Shown piece by piece: positions 19,596 to 28,037 of a stretch of 64,000 nt of DNA. This DNA is from Candidatus Zixiibacteriota bacterium. GTDB taxonomy: Bacteria; Zixibacteria; MSB-5A5; WJJR01. Position 1 is the stretch's first letter; the number at the start of each line of letters is the position of its first letter. The notes under the pieces are model-generated. The model did not search any database. It saw only the letters and a program-made list of their open reading frames with translations, and had not been told where the DNA came from. The position numbers and the translations under genes are program-made. The DNA lies in assembly GCA_036397555.1 (NCBI GenBank), contig DASWIS010000020.1:1-64000 (forward strand), given 5' to 3'.

Positions 19596-19875
19596 GCCGA
19601 ACGATGCTCCGGTCGACTATCCGCTCGACGGCACGCTCGATCTGCACCAGTTTGCACGCGCAGAAATCGACTCAGTCGTACGCGAGTATATCGACGCGTG
19701 CCGTGCAAATGGTGTGTATCAACTGCGGATTGTTCACGGAAAAGGCAAGGGTGCCATTCGGAGTGTCGTACACGCGATCCTGGAGAAGCACCCGGCGGTC
19801 AGCAGATACCGTCATGAACACGCCAGCGGCGGCTCATGGGGCGCAACCATAGTCGACCTGAGACGTATGGAATGA
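19588..19875 (+). CDS. Smr-domain protein
   Basis: 95 residues from GTG 19588, chosen because AGGAG lies about 7 nt upstream; the frame also opens at GTG 19567. It is almost entirely one Smr (small MutS-related) domain: LDLHQF near the start and IVHGKGKGAIRSVV in the middle, with the conserved LDLH and HGxG motifs intact. Smr domains nick or bind DNA or RNA; stand-alone forms act in RNA quality control or DNA repair in various bacteria. It overlaps the end of the arginase-family gene by 8 nt and is followed after 1 nt by a small membrane protein. Confidence 0.9.
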   Translation: MGRPNDAPVDYPLDGTLDLHQFARAEIDSVVREYIDACRANGVYQLRIVHGKGKGAIRSVVHAILEKHPAVSRYRHEHASGGSWGATIVDLRRME

Positions 19876-19876
19876 T

Positions 19877-20080
19877 ATGCTGACCTTCATCATCTGGCTC
19901 TTCCTGCTGTTTCTGTGCTGGCCGATCGCGATTCTGGCCATCGTGCTGTACCCGATCGTCTGGCTGCTCATGCTGCCCTTTCGATTGATCGGCATCACGG
20001 TCGATGCGGTCTTTCAGTTGCTTCACACGCTGATCACCCTGCCGGCGCGGGTGCTGAGCCGTATCGGACACGGCCGGTAA
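19877..20080 (+). CDS. Small hydrophobic membrane protein
   Basis: 67 residues, almost all apolar, with two transmembrane stretches (about 2-22 and 24-50) and a short basic tail ending RIGHGR. The ATG is one base after the Smr stop, which supports real translation within the operon. I do not recognise a family. It could be a membrane anchor or regulatory peptide; nothing in the sequence assigns a function. Confidence 0.7.
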   Translation: MLTFIIWLFLLFLCWPIAILAIVLYPIVWLLMLPFRLIGITVDAVFQLLHTLITLPARVLSRIGHGR

Positions 20081-20112
20081 CGAACCATCATCGCTTTTGG
20101 GGAGAATCGTCA

Positions 20113-20505
20113 ATGCCGAAGGACAATTCGACATCCCTGGACAACTCCGAATTCACTCTGACCGAAGTCGTGTTCCCGTATCAGGTCAATCACCTCGGCA
20201 GTCTATTTGGCGGGCACGCGCTGCAGTGGATGGATCAGGCCGCGTGGATTTGCGCGACACGATTCTCGCGCAAGACGGTCGTGACCATCGCTTCCGACCG
20301 GGTCGAGTTCAAAAAGCCGGTCCGCGAAGGGACGATCGTGCAGTTGAAGTCGCGTGTTCTGAAGGTCGGCAACACCTCCGTGACGGTCGGTGTCGAGATG
20401 CACGCCGAACATCCCCTTTCCGGCGAACGCTTTCTGGCGACCAGGGGCCAGTTTATCATGGTCGCCGTCGACGCCGACGGCCGTCCCACTGCGATTCGAT
20501 CGTAA
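20113..20505 (+). CDS. Acyl-CoA thioesterase, hotdog fold (YciA/ACOT-like)
   Basis: 130 residues, a complete single hotdog domain. The catalytic-helix motif is present as NHLGSLFGGHALQWMDQAA, with the conserved Asp, and is followed by the strand VEFKKPVREGTIV seen in this family. It would hydrolyse acyl-CoA thioesters in the cytosol. The ATG at 20113 has GGGGAG about 9 nt upstream; frames extending further 5' overlap the small membrane protein and are not supported. It ends the plus-strand cluster that starts at 18564. Confidence 0.92.
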   Translation: MPKDNSTSLDNSEFTLTEVVFPYQVNHLGSLFGGHALQWMDQAAWICATRFSRKTVVTIASDRVEFKKPVREGTIVQLKSRVLKVGNTSVTVGVEMHAEHPLSGERFLATRGQFIMVAVDADGRPTAIRS

Positions 20506-20581
20506 GCGTCCGCTGTTCGTGAGGTGCGACGGGCCTTGAGGCCCATGCAGTATCCGAGATGCGCGCAACTGCGATCCACGC

Positions 20582-21700
20582 TCAGAATACGGCGACAGAC
20601 GGAGTCGTGAGGAATTCCAGGAACGCGCGCGACTCCGGCAGACTCGAGAGCATCCCCAGCGGGCTGTGCCCCGCGCCCTGATGAATGTGGAACACAAACT
20701 CCGGTGAGTTGCGTCCCAGCTTGACCATTGCCTGAATCAGCCGCTCCGTCTCGTCAACCGGGACGACGTCGTCGGCTGTGCCGTGATGCAGCATCAATCG
20801 CGGCAAGTCGGCCGCAAAGTGCAATGGCGAGCGTCTCAGCAGCCCCAGCCGTACATCCGCGACCGACAAGACCCCATCCGCCAATGGCGCAATCAACTGT
20901 TCGTTGAGCGACTGCACCCCCGGCAAGTCGCGCGGCTGCCCTTCCAGCGCCTCGATCACCAGGTCCTCGACGAATGGTCCCAGAAAATCGGTCGGACCGT
21001 AGTAGGAAACCACGGCGTCGATCTGCGGATTGCGAATCGCCATCAGCATGCCGACTGTGGCGCCACGGCTGAAACCCAGGACCCCGACACGCATTGGATC
21101 GGCCGCGTCGAACAACTCGGTCGCAGCGTGCACGAGCGCGAGTGCGTCGTCGACATCGCGATCCCACGGGCTGGCCTCGCCCTCCGATTGGTAATCGACA
21201 TCGTCATAGCGGAGTCGTTCGCCGCGAAACGACGGCACCACAAACACGAATTGCTCCTGCAGATCATCGAGTGTCAGCGGCAGGTACTGCAGCAGGAAAT
21301 CCAGATCGATCCCATTGTCGCCCTCGTGGGCATAGACGAGCATCGGCAGCGAATGCGGCGCGGCGCCCTCCGGCACGATCACCGCACCGTAGTGGAGAAC
21401 ATCGTCGACGCGGTGCGATACGATGTGAATCTGGAGCGTCCCTTGCCCGGCTGCCAGCGTGTTCCCCGCCACGATGGCGGCATCGACAGCCGACACATCG
21501 CGTTTGGCCCACTCCGCTTTGACCGCCTTCTTCTCGGACACGGTCGGGGCCGCGAAGAGCTCATCCAGATCGACGCCGGCAATGATGCGACCCGGACCAC
21601 TGGGGGCATCCGACCCGCCGCACCCCAGCAGCATGGACATAAGCCATGCCGCCGCCGTGATGCGGATTCCCGAAAATCGCCTGTCACCCAATCCAGCCAT
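20582..21700 (-). CDS. Lipoprotein alpha/beta-hydrolase (prolyl-oligopeptidase-like)
   Basis: 372 residues. Lipobox LLGC at about residue 27 after a hydrophobic stretch, so membrane-anchored on the outside of the inner membrane or on the outer membrane. The nucleophile elbow is GFSRG, the acid motif HHGTADDVVPVDE and the histidine GAGHSP, giving a complete Ser-Asp-His triad in the order of family S9 / dienelactone-hydrolase-like enzymes. Substrate could be a peptide or an ester. It converges with the thioesterase gene and is divergent from the barrel gene at 21925. Confidence 0.88.
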   Translation of the reverse strand: MAGLGDRRFSGIRITAAAWLMSMLLGCGGSDAPSGPGRIIAGVDLDELFAAPTVSEKKAVKAEWAKRDVSAVDAAIVAGNTLAAGQGTLQIHIVSHRVDDVLHYGAVIVPEGAAPHSLPMLVYAHEGDNGIDLDFLLQYLPLTLDDLQEQFVFVVPSFRGERLRYDDVDYQSEGEASPWDRDVDDALALVHAATELFDAADPMRVGVLGFSRGATVGMLMAIRNPQIDAVVSYYGPTDFLGPFVEDLVIEALEGQPRDLPGVQSLNEQLIAPLADGVLSVADVRLGLLRRSPLHFAADLPRLMLHHGTADDVVPVDETERLIQAMVKLGRNSPEFVFHIHQGAGHSPLGMLSSLPESRAFLEFLTTPSVAVF

Positions 21701-21924
21701 GCTGTCCTGATAGATAAGATACGCGGTTTGCCCCCTCCTGTCACAAAGGACTGATTGATGTCAATAGTTTGAGCATGCGGCTCCTGAGCGGGGTGCGACT
21801 CCATCCCGACCGCCTGTCAAAATCTCGCGGACGGCATGATGTTTCCGTTGCGTTTCAACCGACGAGAGGTCATGGTATCGACGCTGATCAGCCAGCCACC
21901 GATGATAACTGCCCGAGGTTTCGC

Positions 21925-23229
21925 ATGAACCCCAGCGCCCATTCAGACCGCCGACGAACCACAGCGTTAGCCGTCGTGCTGGTCGGCGTGCTGTGCGCCG
22001 CCACCGCGCAGGCGACCATCTTCTCCGGTCGGGTCGGGATCTCCAGCTACCTGTGGGAACGCAGCGAGACGGACACGACCGACACACGCCACCTCCAAAA
22101 CACCGGCACACTCAGTCTCCAGTTGGCCCGTATCGGCGGGCGCGATCTGATGGTGACCACGTCGGTGCGCGGCCGCTATGACGCGCGCAATCGCGGCGAC
22201 AATGTCGATGATTACCGGCTGTACAATCTGAACTTCCGCTGGCGTGACATCGGGGACGCCGTCGATCTGTCCGGTGGCCGCCACCGCATCAACTGGCCGA
22301 CCGGAACAGTTCTCTTAGATGGCGGTTCAGCCGCAATCCATCCGTTCCGGCAGTTGACGCTCGAGGGATTCGTGGGAACCCACGCCCCCGAAGACGGGGT
22401 CGTCGACCAGACGGCCTGGGACGAGGGCCGCACGTACGGCGGGCAACTTCGGTATACGACAGGGGCGCTCGGCATCATCGCGGTGGCGTTTTCCGAATTG
22501 CACCGCGCCCGAGTTTACGAAGACATCGAGGTCGACGATCTGGCGGCGCGGCGGGTCGGGATCGATTGGCGGCGCACGATCCAACGATTTGGATCGCTGT
22601 ATGGAAATCTCGTCTACGACGAACCGACGCGTCGCATCGGACGCGGCCATCTGTCGCTGCGTTGGCGCACCTCGCCGACGGTGTCGGTCCACGGACAGTT
22701 CCGGTATCGCCGCCCCAACATCGCCTATAACTCGATTATGTGGGTATTCAGCGATGCGGACTACTACGAGGGACGCATCCGATTCAATGTCCGTCTCAAT
22801 AGCCACTGGACAGCCAACGCCGGTGGGGCGCTGGTCGATCTGGGGGACGATGACGCCCGCCGGTTCGATCTGGGTTTATCCCATCGTTACGGTTCGGCGA
22901 TGCTGCATATTAAGGCCGGCGCATCGGGAAACACCCTCGGTCTCAGCGGGGAAACTCTGATTCCGCTCTCACCGAAATGGCTGTTGCGGGCGGGGACGAA
23001 TTACGCAAGCTACGAACTCTACGAGGACCAGAATGAATCCAACTGGGCGGTGGCAACATGGGCCGGGGTCCGCTGGAGTGTCGCGCCCACGGCCAATGTC
23101 GATCTGGAAGCCCAACTCCTGTCCGAAAATATTACGACGCAGTCGGACTTTGCCGGTGATGAGTCGGATTTCCGCGTGATCGCGCGAGTGAGTTGGTGGT
23201 TCTTCAATCGTCTGGGGAATGGATCATAA
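21925..23229 (+). CDS. Outer-membrane beta-barrel of a putative porin-cytochrome conduit
   Basis: 434 residues from ATG 21925 (CCGAGG 8 nt upstream); the longer frame before it lacks a signal. Signal peptide ends at about residue 29 (ATAQA). The rest is alternating strands rich in Arg, Gly, Tyr and Trp, including GGRHRINWPTGTVLLDGG and repeated RVGIDWRRT-like strands, typical of a 16-to-20-strand barrel. The gene overlaps the following 13-haem cytochrome gene by 11 nt, and a haem lipoprotein follows. This order mirrors known porin-cytochrome sets such as MtrCAB-type and Geobacter conduits; the role is inferred from context, as the barrel sequence itself is not diagnostic. Confidence 0.75.
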   Translation: MNPSAHSDRRRTTALAVVLVGVLCAATAQATIFSGRVGISSYLWERSETDTTDTRHLQNTGTLSLQLARIGGRDLMVTTSVRGRYDARNRGDNVDDYRLYNLNFRWRDIGDAVDLSGGRHRINWPTGTVLLDGGSAAIHPFRQLTLEGFVGTHAPEDGVVDQTAWDEGRTYGGQLRYTTGALGIIAVAFSELHRARVYEDIEVDDLAARRVGIDWRRTIQRFGSLYGNLVYDEPTRRIGRGHLSLRWRTSPTVSVHGQFRYRRPNIAYNSIMWVFSDADYYEGRIRFNVRLNSHWTANAGGALVDLGDDDARRFDLGLSHRYGSAMLHIKAGASGNTLGLSGETLIPLSPKWLLRAGTNYASYELYEDQNESNWAVATWAGVRWSVAPTANVDLEAQLLSENITTQSDFAGDESDFRVIARVSWWFFNRLGNGS

Positions 23230-24355
23230 GATGCCTGCGACACGCCACGAAAGCCGTCTGCGCCGTCTCGTCGTGACCGTCTCGCTGATCGTGTTTGTCG
23301 GCGCGGTTGCCCATGTGCTGATCGGTTCGCGGCCCAGCGAGGCGGCGATCCCCTTCCCTCATCGCGTTCATGTGGTCGACGCGGAGATCGCCTGCGCCGA
23401 TTGCCATGAAGCCGCCACTGGCTCGACAACCTCGGCGGACAACCTGCTGCCATCGCGTGAACTCTGTCTGGGCTGCCACGAGGAACCCGACATCGACCGC
23501 TATGGCTACACCGAACGGGCGATCGAGCGTGAACTGATCTTCTCCCATGCGCTCCACAGCTCAACTGTCGGCCTGGACTGCAGTCACTGTCACGAGGGCA
23601 TCGACGAGGCGACGACATCGCCGTTCCGGCTGCCGGCGATGGACGGCTGTGTCGCGTGCCACGCGGAACGGCAGATGAACGATGACTGCAGTGTCTGCCA
23701 CTCACAAGTCGAATGGCGTCGTCCCGAGGACCACGTCGCCGACTGGGTATTGGATCATGTCGATGTGGCGCGGTCCGACGCCCGGTCGTGCGAACAATGC
23801 CACACCCAGACCTATTGCCAGGAGTGCCATGACGGCGCCGCACTGGGTTTCGCAGTCGTCGGTGATGAAGATGCCCCCAGAGACCGCATCGGGCCATTGG
23901 CCGGTGCGGCGGGAGGTCTCGATCCCCTGATTCTCCAGCGCGCACACGGGTTGAATTACCGCTTTACTCACGGCAGCGATGTCCGCGCGAAGACCTCCGA
24001 CTGTGCCATCTGCCATGAGACCGAATCGTTTTGTGTCGCCTGCCATGATCCCGCCCATGACGGCGGACGGTTCCGTCCGGTCTGGCACGAAGTCGCCGAC
24101 TTCCGCTTTGCGGCGCATGCCGATATCGCCCGCAACGACATCGAGTTGTGTGCGGGATGCCATGACCAAAGCGGCGCCGAATCAACCTGCCTGACCTGCC
24201 ATCGCAATGCTGTTTCCCCGCACCCTGACGGCTTCATGCAGGACGTCAAGGGTTCGTGGCATGACGATGACAACGCGGTCTGTTTTGTCTGCCACGACCC
24301 GTCCAGCCGTGAGACCGGAATCGGCTTTTGTACGCGCTGCCATGGCCCACGTTAG
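23219..24355 (+). CDS. 13-haem c-type cytochrome (periplasmic, conduit partner)
   Basis: 378 residues with an N-terminal signal or anchor helix at about residues 19-36 (VTVSLIVFVGAVAHVLI) and 13 CxxCH haem-binding motifs spaced unevenly, the last (CTRCH) six residues from the end. His residues outside the motifs (HRVH, FSHALHSS, DHVDVA, FTHGSDV) can serve as distal ligands. The start is inside the barrel gene, so the two are translated together. It is a likely MtrA-like electron wire inside or under the barrel. Alternative: a periplasmic carrier for another reductase. Confidence 0.88.
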   Translation: MDHKMPATRHESRLRRLVVTVSLIVFVGAVAHVLIGSRPSEAAIPFPHRVHVVDAEIACADCHEAATGSTTSADNLLPSRELCLGCHEEPDIDRYGYTERAIERELIFSHALHSSTVGLDCSHCHEGIDEATTSPFRLPAMDGCVACHAERQMNDDCSVCHSQVEWRRPEDHVADWVLDHVDVARSDARSCEQCHTQTYCQECHDGAALGFAVVGDEDAPRDRIGPLAGAAGGLDPLILQRAHGLNYRFTHGSDVRAKTSDCAICHETESFCVACHDPAHDGGRFRPVWHEVADFRFAAHADIARNDIELCAGCHDQSGAESTCLTCHRNAVSPHPDGFMQDVKGSWHDDDNAVCFVCHDPSSRETGIGFCTRCHGPR

Positions 24356-24570
24356 TTCAGCACAGTTGAAGTAGTCACAACTGTATTAAGACTGTTCCGG
24401 TCATATTAAGCTTGCCGGCGGCAACTCTCACATCCGCGGCATATGTGTCGTCTCATTGTGACAAAACGTGTTCTAATTCCCTTGACCATGTCGCATCGCC
24501 GTCGATACATAAGCGGCACACTTCGCGAAGAGAAAGCTTCGCCAAGTCGACCATATCGGAGGCGCTTGCT

Positions 24571-25608
24571 ATGAAGAGACTGCTGAACTGGACACTGCCC
24601 TTGGCGTTTATGGCGACAATTGCTGTGCTCGTCGGATGCGAAGGCGATGAGGGACCGGCCGGTCCACCGGGAACCGCCTCGTGCATGAACTGTCACACCG
24701 ATGACTACAACATGGCCAATTACATATTGGCGGTCCAAACCGAATACTCGGCATCGCAGCACAGAAACGCGGCATCCTTCGTCCGTCGCGGCTCCGAATC
24801 AAGCCCCACGTGCGGACATTGCCACACGACCGAGGGATATCAACATTTCGTCGCCACCGGCGAGGAGATCGATGTCGAGACATCCTCGCCCATCGGCTGT
24901 TTCGCCTGCCACGCGCCGCACACCAACGAAGACTTCAGTCTGCGTAAACAGGGCCCGACCGATATGTGGGTCGGTGGCCAGTACGACAAGCAGGAGAGCA
25001 ACACCTGCGCGATGTGCCACCAGGCGCGGCCCGCCGTGCCGGCGATCACGGATGTGGCCACGGCGATCACATCGTCGCGCTGGGGACCACACCACGGTCC
25101 GCAATCGAACATCTTGGCCGGCATCGGGGCGTATGAATTCGACGGTCCGTATTCGAAAAACCACGGCCATAACAACATTGCCAATGGCTGTGTCAACTGC
25201 CACATGGCCGAGGTCGCCCAGGATGCGCTGGCCGGAGGACACACCTTCGCGATCAACTACGAAGCCAGCGGCGGTATTCGGGTCAATGGCAAAGGATGCG
25301 TGGCCTGCCACGGCGACCAGACCGATGCGTCGCTGACCGGGTTTGTCGATGACGCCCAGGAAGAGTTTGAAGAAGGACTGCACGCATTGCGCGATGCGCT
25401 GATCGCCCTGGGATGGGTTCAGGCCAATGGCGAACTGGTCAATCCCGGAAACATTCCGGCGACAGAGGAGGCGCGGGGCGCGGTCTGGAATTTCCTGCTG
25501 TTGGACCACGACTTGAGCGTGAGCGTCCACAATCCCGCCTTTGCCAATGCGGTATTGGAAGCCACGATGGATTGGGTGGATACCCAGCGACGGATCGCCG
25601 GGCTGTAG
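24571..25608 (+). CDS. Hexahaem c-type cytochrome lipoprotein
   Basis: 345 residues from ATG 24571, which has a good GGAGG site; the frame upstream is not supported. Lipobox LVGC at about residue 23, then a short collagen-like GDEGPAGPPGT spacer, then six CxxCH motifs (CMNCH, CGHCH, CFACH, CAMCH, CVNCH, CVACH). The C-terminal 100 residues are haem-free and helical. Being a lipoprotein next to the barrel and 13-haem genes, it could be the cell-surface terminal cytochrome; side of the membrane cannot be read from sequence. It is separated from the 13-haem gene by 215 bp containing a 7-bp inverted repeat at 24362-24384. Confidence 0.88.
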   Translation: MKRLLNWTLPLAFMATIAVLVGCEGDEGPAGPPGTASCMNCHTDDYNMANYILAVQTEYSASQHRNAASFVRRGSESSPTCGHCHTTEGYQHFVATGEEIDVETSSPIGCFACHAPHTNEDFSLRKQGPTDMWVGGQYDKQESNTCAMCHQARPAVPAITDVATAITSSRWGPHHGPQSNILAGIGAYEFDGPYSKNHGHNNIANGCVNCHMAEVAQDALAGGHTFAINYEASGGIRVNGKGCVACHGDQTDASLTGFVDDAQEEFEEGLHALRDALIALGWVQANGELVNPGNIPATEEARGAVWNFLLLDHDLSVSVHNPAFANAVLEATMDWVDTQRRIAGL

Positions 25609-25631
25609 TTTCCGGCTTGAGTGAGTCGTCC

Positions 25632-25669
25632 AACGGGCCGTCCCGCGTCGTGCAGGACGGCCCGTTTCG
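25632..25669. terminator. Bidirectional hairpin terminator
   Basis: A perfect 12-bp inverted repeat (25632-25643 and 25655-25666) with an 11-nt loop lies between the hexahaem cytochrome gene and the convergent, broken permease gene. It begins AACGGG and ends CCCGTT, with short T runs on both strands, so it can terminate both transcripts. Confidence 0.75.
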
Positions 25670-25704
25670 CTGTGAGAACGTTGACAGAGCGCTTGAGATG
25701 GCGG

Positions 25705-26423
25705 CTAAGGAAACAGGGCGAGTTTGGTGCCAACAAGCAGCAGGAACACGGCCACGACATACCGAAATGCCCACGGAGATACGTGCTCGACGAACGCCTT
25801 GGCCAATCGCGCTCCGACCAGTGAGGTTGGAACCATCATGATGAGAGCCGCGACCAGATCTGAGGGCAGCGACGCGCCACCTTGCAGATATCCCGTCAAT
25901 CGAATGGTATCGATGGCCAGCGCGATCACCGCGCGGTGGCCAGGTAGACGGCCCCAGGCAGTTCAAAGGCCAGCAGAAACGCGCCGCGAACCGCACCGCC
26001 GACGCCAAAGAGTCCGGCGGTGAAACCGGAGAGGGCCCCGCCAACGAGCGCCGCTGCGTTGCCCGCATGAATCCGCAGCGCCCCCCGTCACAGCAAGAAG
26101 GCCGCGTAGAGAGCCAGCGCGATGCCCAGGATACGAAGCACATTTCCCGAAGGAATGCTCAATGCGGCGCGAGCGCCTATATAGCTGGTGACGATCCCGG
26201 GGATGCCGAAGAGAACGATCAACCGCCATTGCAGACCGGCGCGAAAGAGAACGACCCGCCAGATGTCGCCGAACCAGTGGACGACCCCGACCATCAGCAG
26301 GGTCTCCGGCAACGGCAGGAAGAGCACCATTGCCGGAACCATGATGGTGGAAGTGCCGAAACCGGTCAGCGTGCCAACGACCGATGCGATCAGAGTCAGC
26401 ACAGCGAGTGCGGCGATTTCCAT
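25705..26423 (-). pseudogene. TauE/SafE-family sulfite exporter-like permease, disrupted
   Basis: Three stretches make up one TauE/SafE protein (about 240 residues). The first runs from ATG 26423 (TTGGAGAG upstream) and includes VGTLTGFGTSTIMVPA, then reaches an in-frame TGA at 26088-26090 after LYAAFLL. The same frame then continues with NAAALVGGALSGFTAGLFG, the second TauE half, to a TGA at 25926-25928. The family continuation (VIALAIDTIRLTGYL to the end at 25705) is one frame off, as if one G was lost in a GCGGCG-like run near 25930. So there is one nonsense and one frameshift change. It may be a true pseudogene or consensus errors in the assembly. Flanked by cytochrome genes. Confidence 0.8.
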
Positions 26424-26564
26424 GTTCTCTCCAAAATCAATGCGGCTTGCAACGCCGTCAAGATGTACGAATCGAAATGGTGAACGGGCATCCGGGCATC
26501 GACCCCCAAACCGGAGCATCACTCGAAGCAAGTGCCCTTGACCATAAGACAATCGGTCGGCTGA

Positions 26565-28028
26565 TTGTCGGACAGCGCGAGCCACAGCAGCCGGAGGAGC
26601 ATCATCAAGCCGAAATCCCTCATCAGCAATCCGATCAGCTTTGCCGGGGTGTTGGTTGCGGCATGCTGCCTTCTCATCATCGCATTCATCCTCGTCGCCG
26701 ACTGGATGGGCTTCGAGTGGAATCCCTATGTCGGCGTGGTGGCTCTGCTGGTGCTCCCCGCCATCGCCACGTTCGGATTTCTGCTCATTCCGGCCGGCAA
26801 GGCGTGGGAACGGCGCCGCCGCGCGAAGTCCGGCGCCGCCGCATCGAATCTGATTCGGGTGGAAATCGATTTAGACTCGGTACGCACCCGACGCCGACTG
26901 CTGGTCTATGCCGCGACTGCGACTCTGGTAATCAGCTTCATGATGGCTACCGCCTACAAGAGTCTGGTGTTCATGGACACGACGACCTTCTGCGGTGAAG
27001 TCTGTCACACGGTAATGCAGCCGGAGTTGACGTCGTATCGCCACGGCCCCCACGCGCGCGTGGCCTGCGTCGAGTGCCACATCGGCGAGGGCGCCGACTG
27101 GTTCGTCAAATCCAAGCTCTCCGGCGTGCGCCAGGTCTTTGCCGTGGCGCTCAAGACCTACAGCACGCCGATCCCCGTGCCCGTCCACAACCTGCGTCCG
27201 GCGCGTGAAACCTGCGAACATTGCCACTGGCCGGAGAAGTTCCACGGTTCCAAACTGGTGGTCAAAACGCGCTATCAGGAGGATGAGGCCAACACGTCGG
27301 TGAAAAACGTTCTTCTGATGAAAATCGGCGGCGGCAACATCGCCACCGGCGAAGTCGAGGGAATCCACTGGCACACCAGCTTCCAGCATTCGATCGAGTA
27401 TGTCGCGCTCGATGAGCAACGCGATACGATTCCCTATGTGCGGATGATCGGCCCGGATGGAACAGCCACCGAGTATGTCTCGGACGATTCCCGCCTGACC
27501 GCCGACGAATTGCGCGCCATGCCCCGTCGCGTTATGGACTGCATGGACTGCCACAACCGTCCGTCGCATGTGTTCGACGATCCGGCCTTCGCGGTCGATG
27601 AGGCGATGGTGTCTTTGGAGATCGACCCCGCCTTGCCATACATCAAGAGGCAGGCGGTTGAACTGCTGACAACGGAATACGCGACGCGCGACGAGGCCGC
27701 GCGGCAAATACCGTCGCGCCTGCAAACGTTTTACCGTGAACAGTACCCCGACATTGAGCAGGAAAAGAGCGAGGCCGTCAACCGCGCCGGAACGGCGATC
27801 GCCGACATTTACCTGCGCAATGTCTTCCCGGCCATGAAGGTCACGTGGGGCACTTATACGACCCACATCGGACACACCCGCTCGGACGGCTGTTTCCGTT
27901 GTCACGATGAAGCACACAGCGCCCCGGATGGACGGACTATTTCGGGCGATTGCTCAACATGTCACGATTTGCTCGCCTACGAAGAAGAGAATCCGATACC
28001 GACTCTGGAGGAACTGCCGCGCCGTTAG
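26565..28028 (+). CDS. NapC/NirT-type membrane multihaem cytochrome c (quinol dehydrogenase)
   Basis: 487 residues. Three hydrophobic helices lie at about residues 25-47, 55-75 and 108-130; the third precedes the haem domain, as in NapC/NrfH/CymA quinol oxidases. Five CxxCH motifs (CVECH, CEHCH, CMDCH, CFRCH, CSTCH) follow a first, atypical CGEVCH in FCGEVCHTVMQPE. The stretch VACVECHIGEGADWFVKSKLSG is highly typical of the family. It should take electrons from menaquinol at the periplasmic face. The start is a TTG at 26565 without a clear ribosome site, so the exact N-terminus is uncertain. The 11-haem/b fusion starts 9 nt downstream. Confidence 0.92.
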   Translation: MSDSASHSSRRSIIKPKSLISNPISFAGVLVAACCLLIIAFILVADWMGFEWNPYVGVVALLVLPAIATFGFLLIPAGKAWERRRRAKSGAAASNLIRVEIDLDSVRTRRRLLVYAATATLVISFMMATAYKSLVFMDTTTFCGEVCHTVMQPELTSYRHGPHARVACVECHIGEGADWFVKSKLSGVRQVFAVALKTYSTPIPVPVHNLRPARETCEHCHWPEKFHGSKLVVKTRYQEDEANTSVKNVLLMKIGGGNIATGEVEGIHWHTSFQHSIEYVALDEQRDTIPYVRMIGPDGTATEYVSDDSRLTADELRAMPRRVMDCMDCHNRPSHVFDDPAFAVDEAMVSLEIDPALPYIKRQAVELLTTEYATRDEAARQIPSRLQTFYREQYPDIEQEKSEAVNRAGTAIADIYLRNVFPAMKVTWGTYTTHIGHTRSDGCFRCHDEAHSAPDGRTISGDCSTCHDLLAYEEENPIPTLEELPRR

Positions 28029-28037
28029 GAGTCTCGC

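Noticed and set aside
24362-24384. Inverted repeat ACAGTTG / CAACTGT after the 13-haem gene as a terminator
   Set aside because: Seven base pairs with no T-run after it and AT-rich, so too weak as a terminator; a regulator site is possible but unsupported.
26088-26090. TGA read as Trp or selenocysteine in the TauE gene
   Set aside because: Many genes here end in TGA, so TGA is a stop in this genome; no selenocysteine-insertion hairpin is seen; and the later frameshift would still break the gene.
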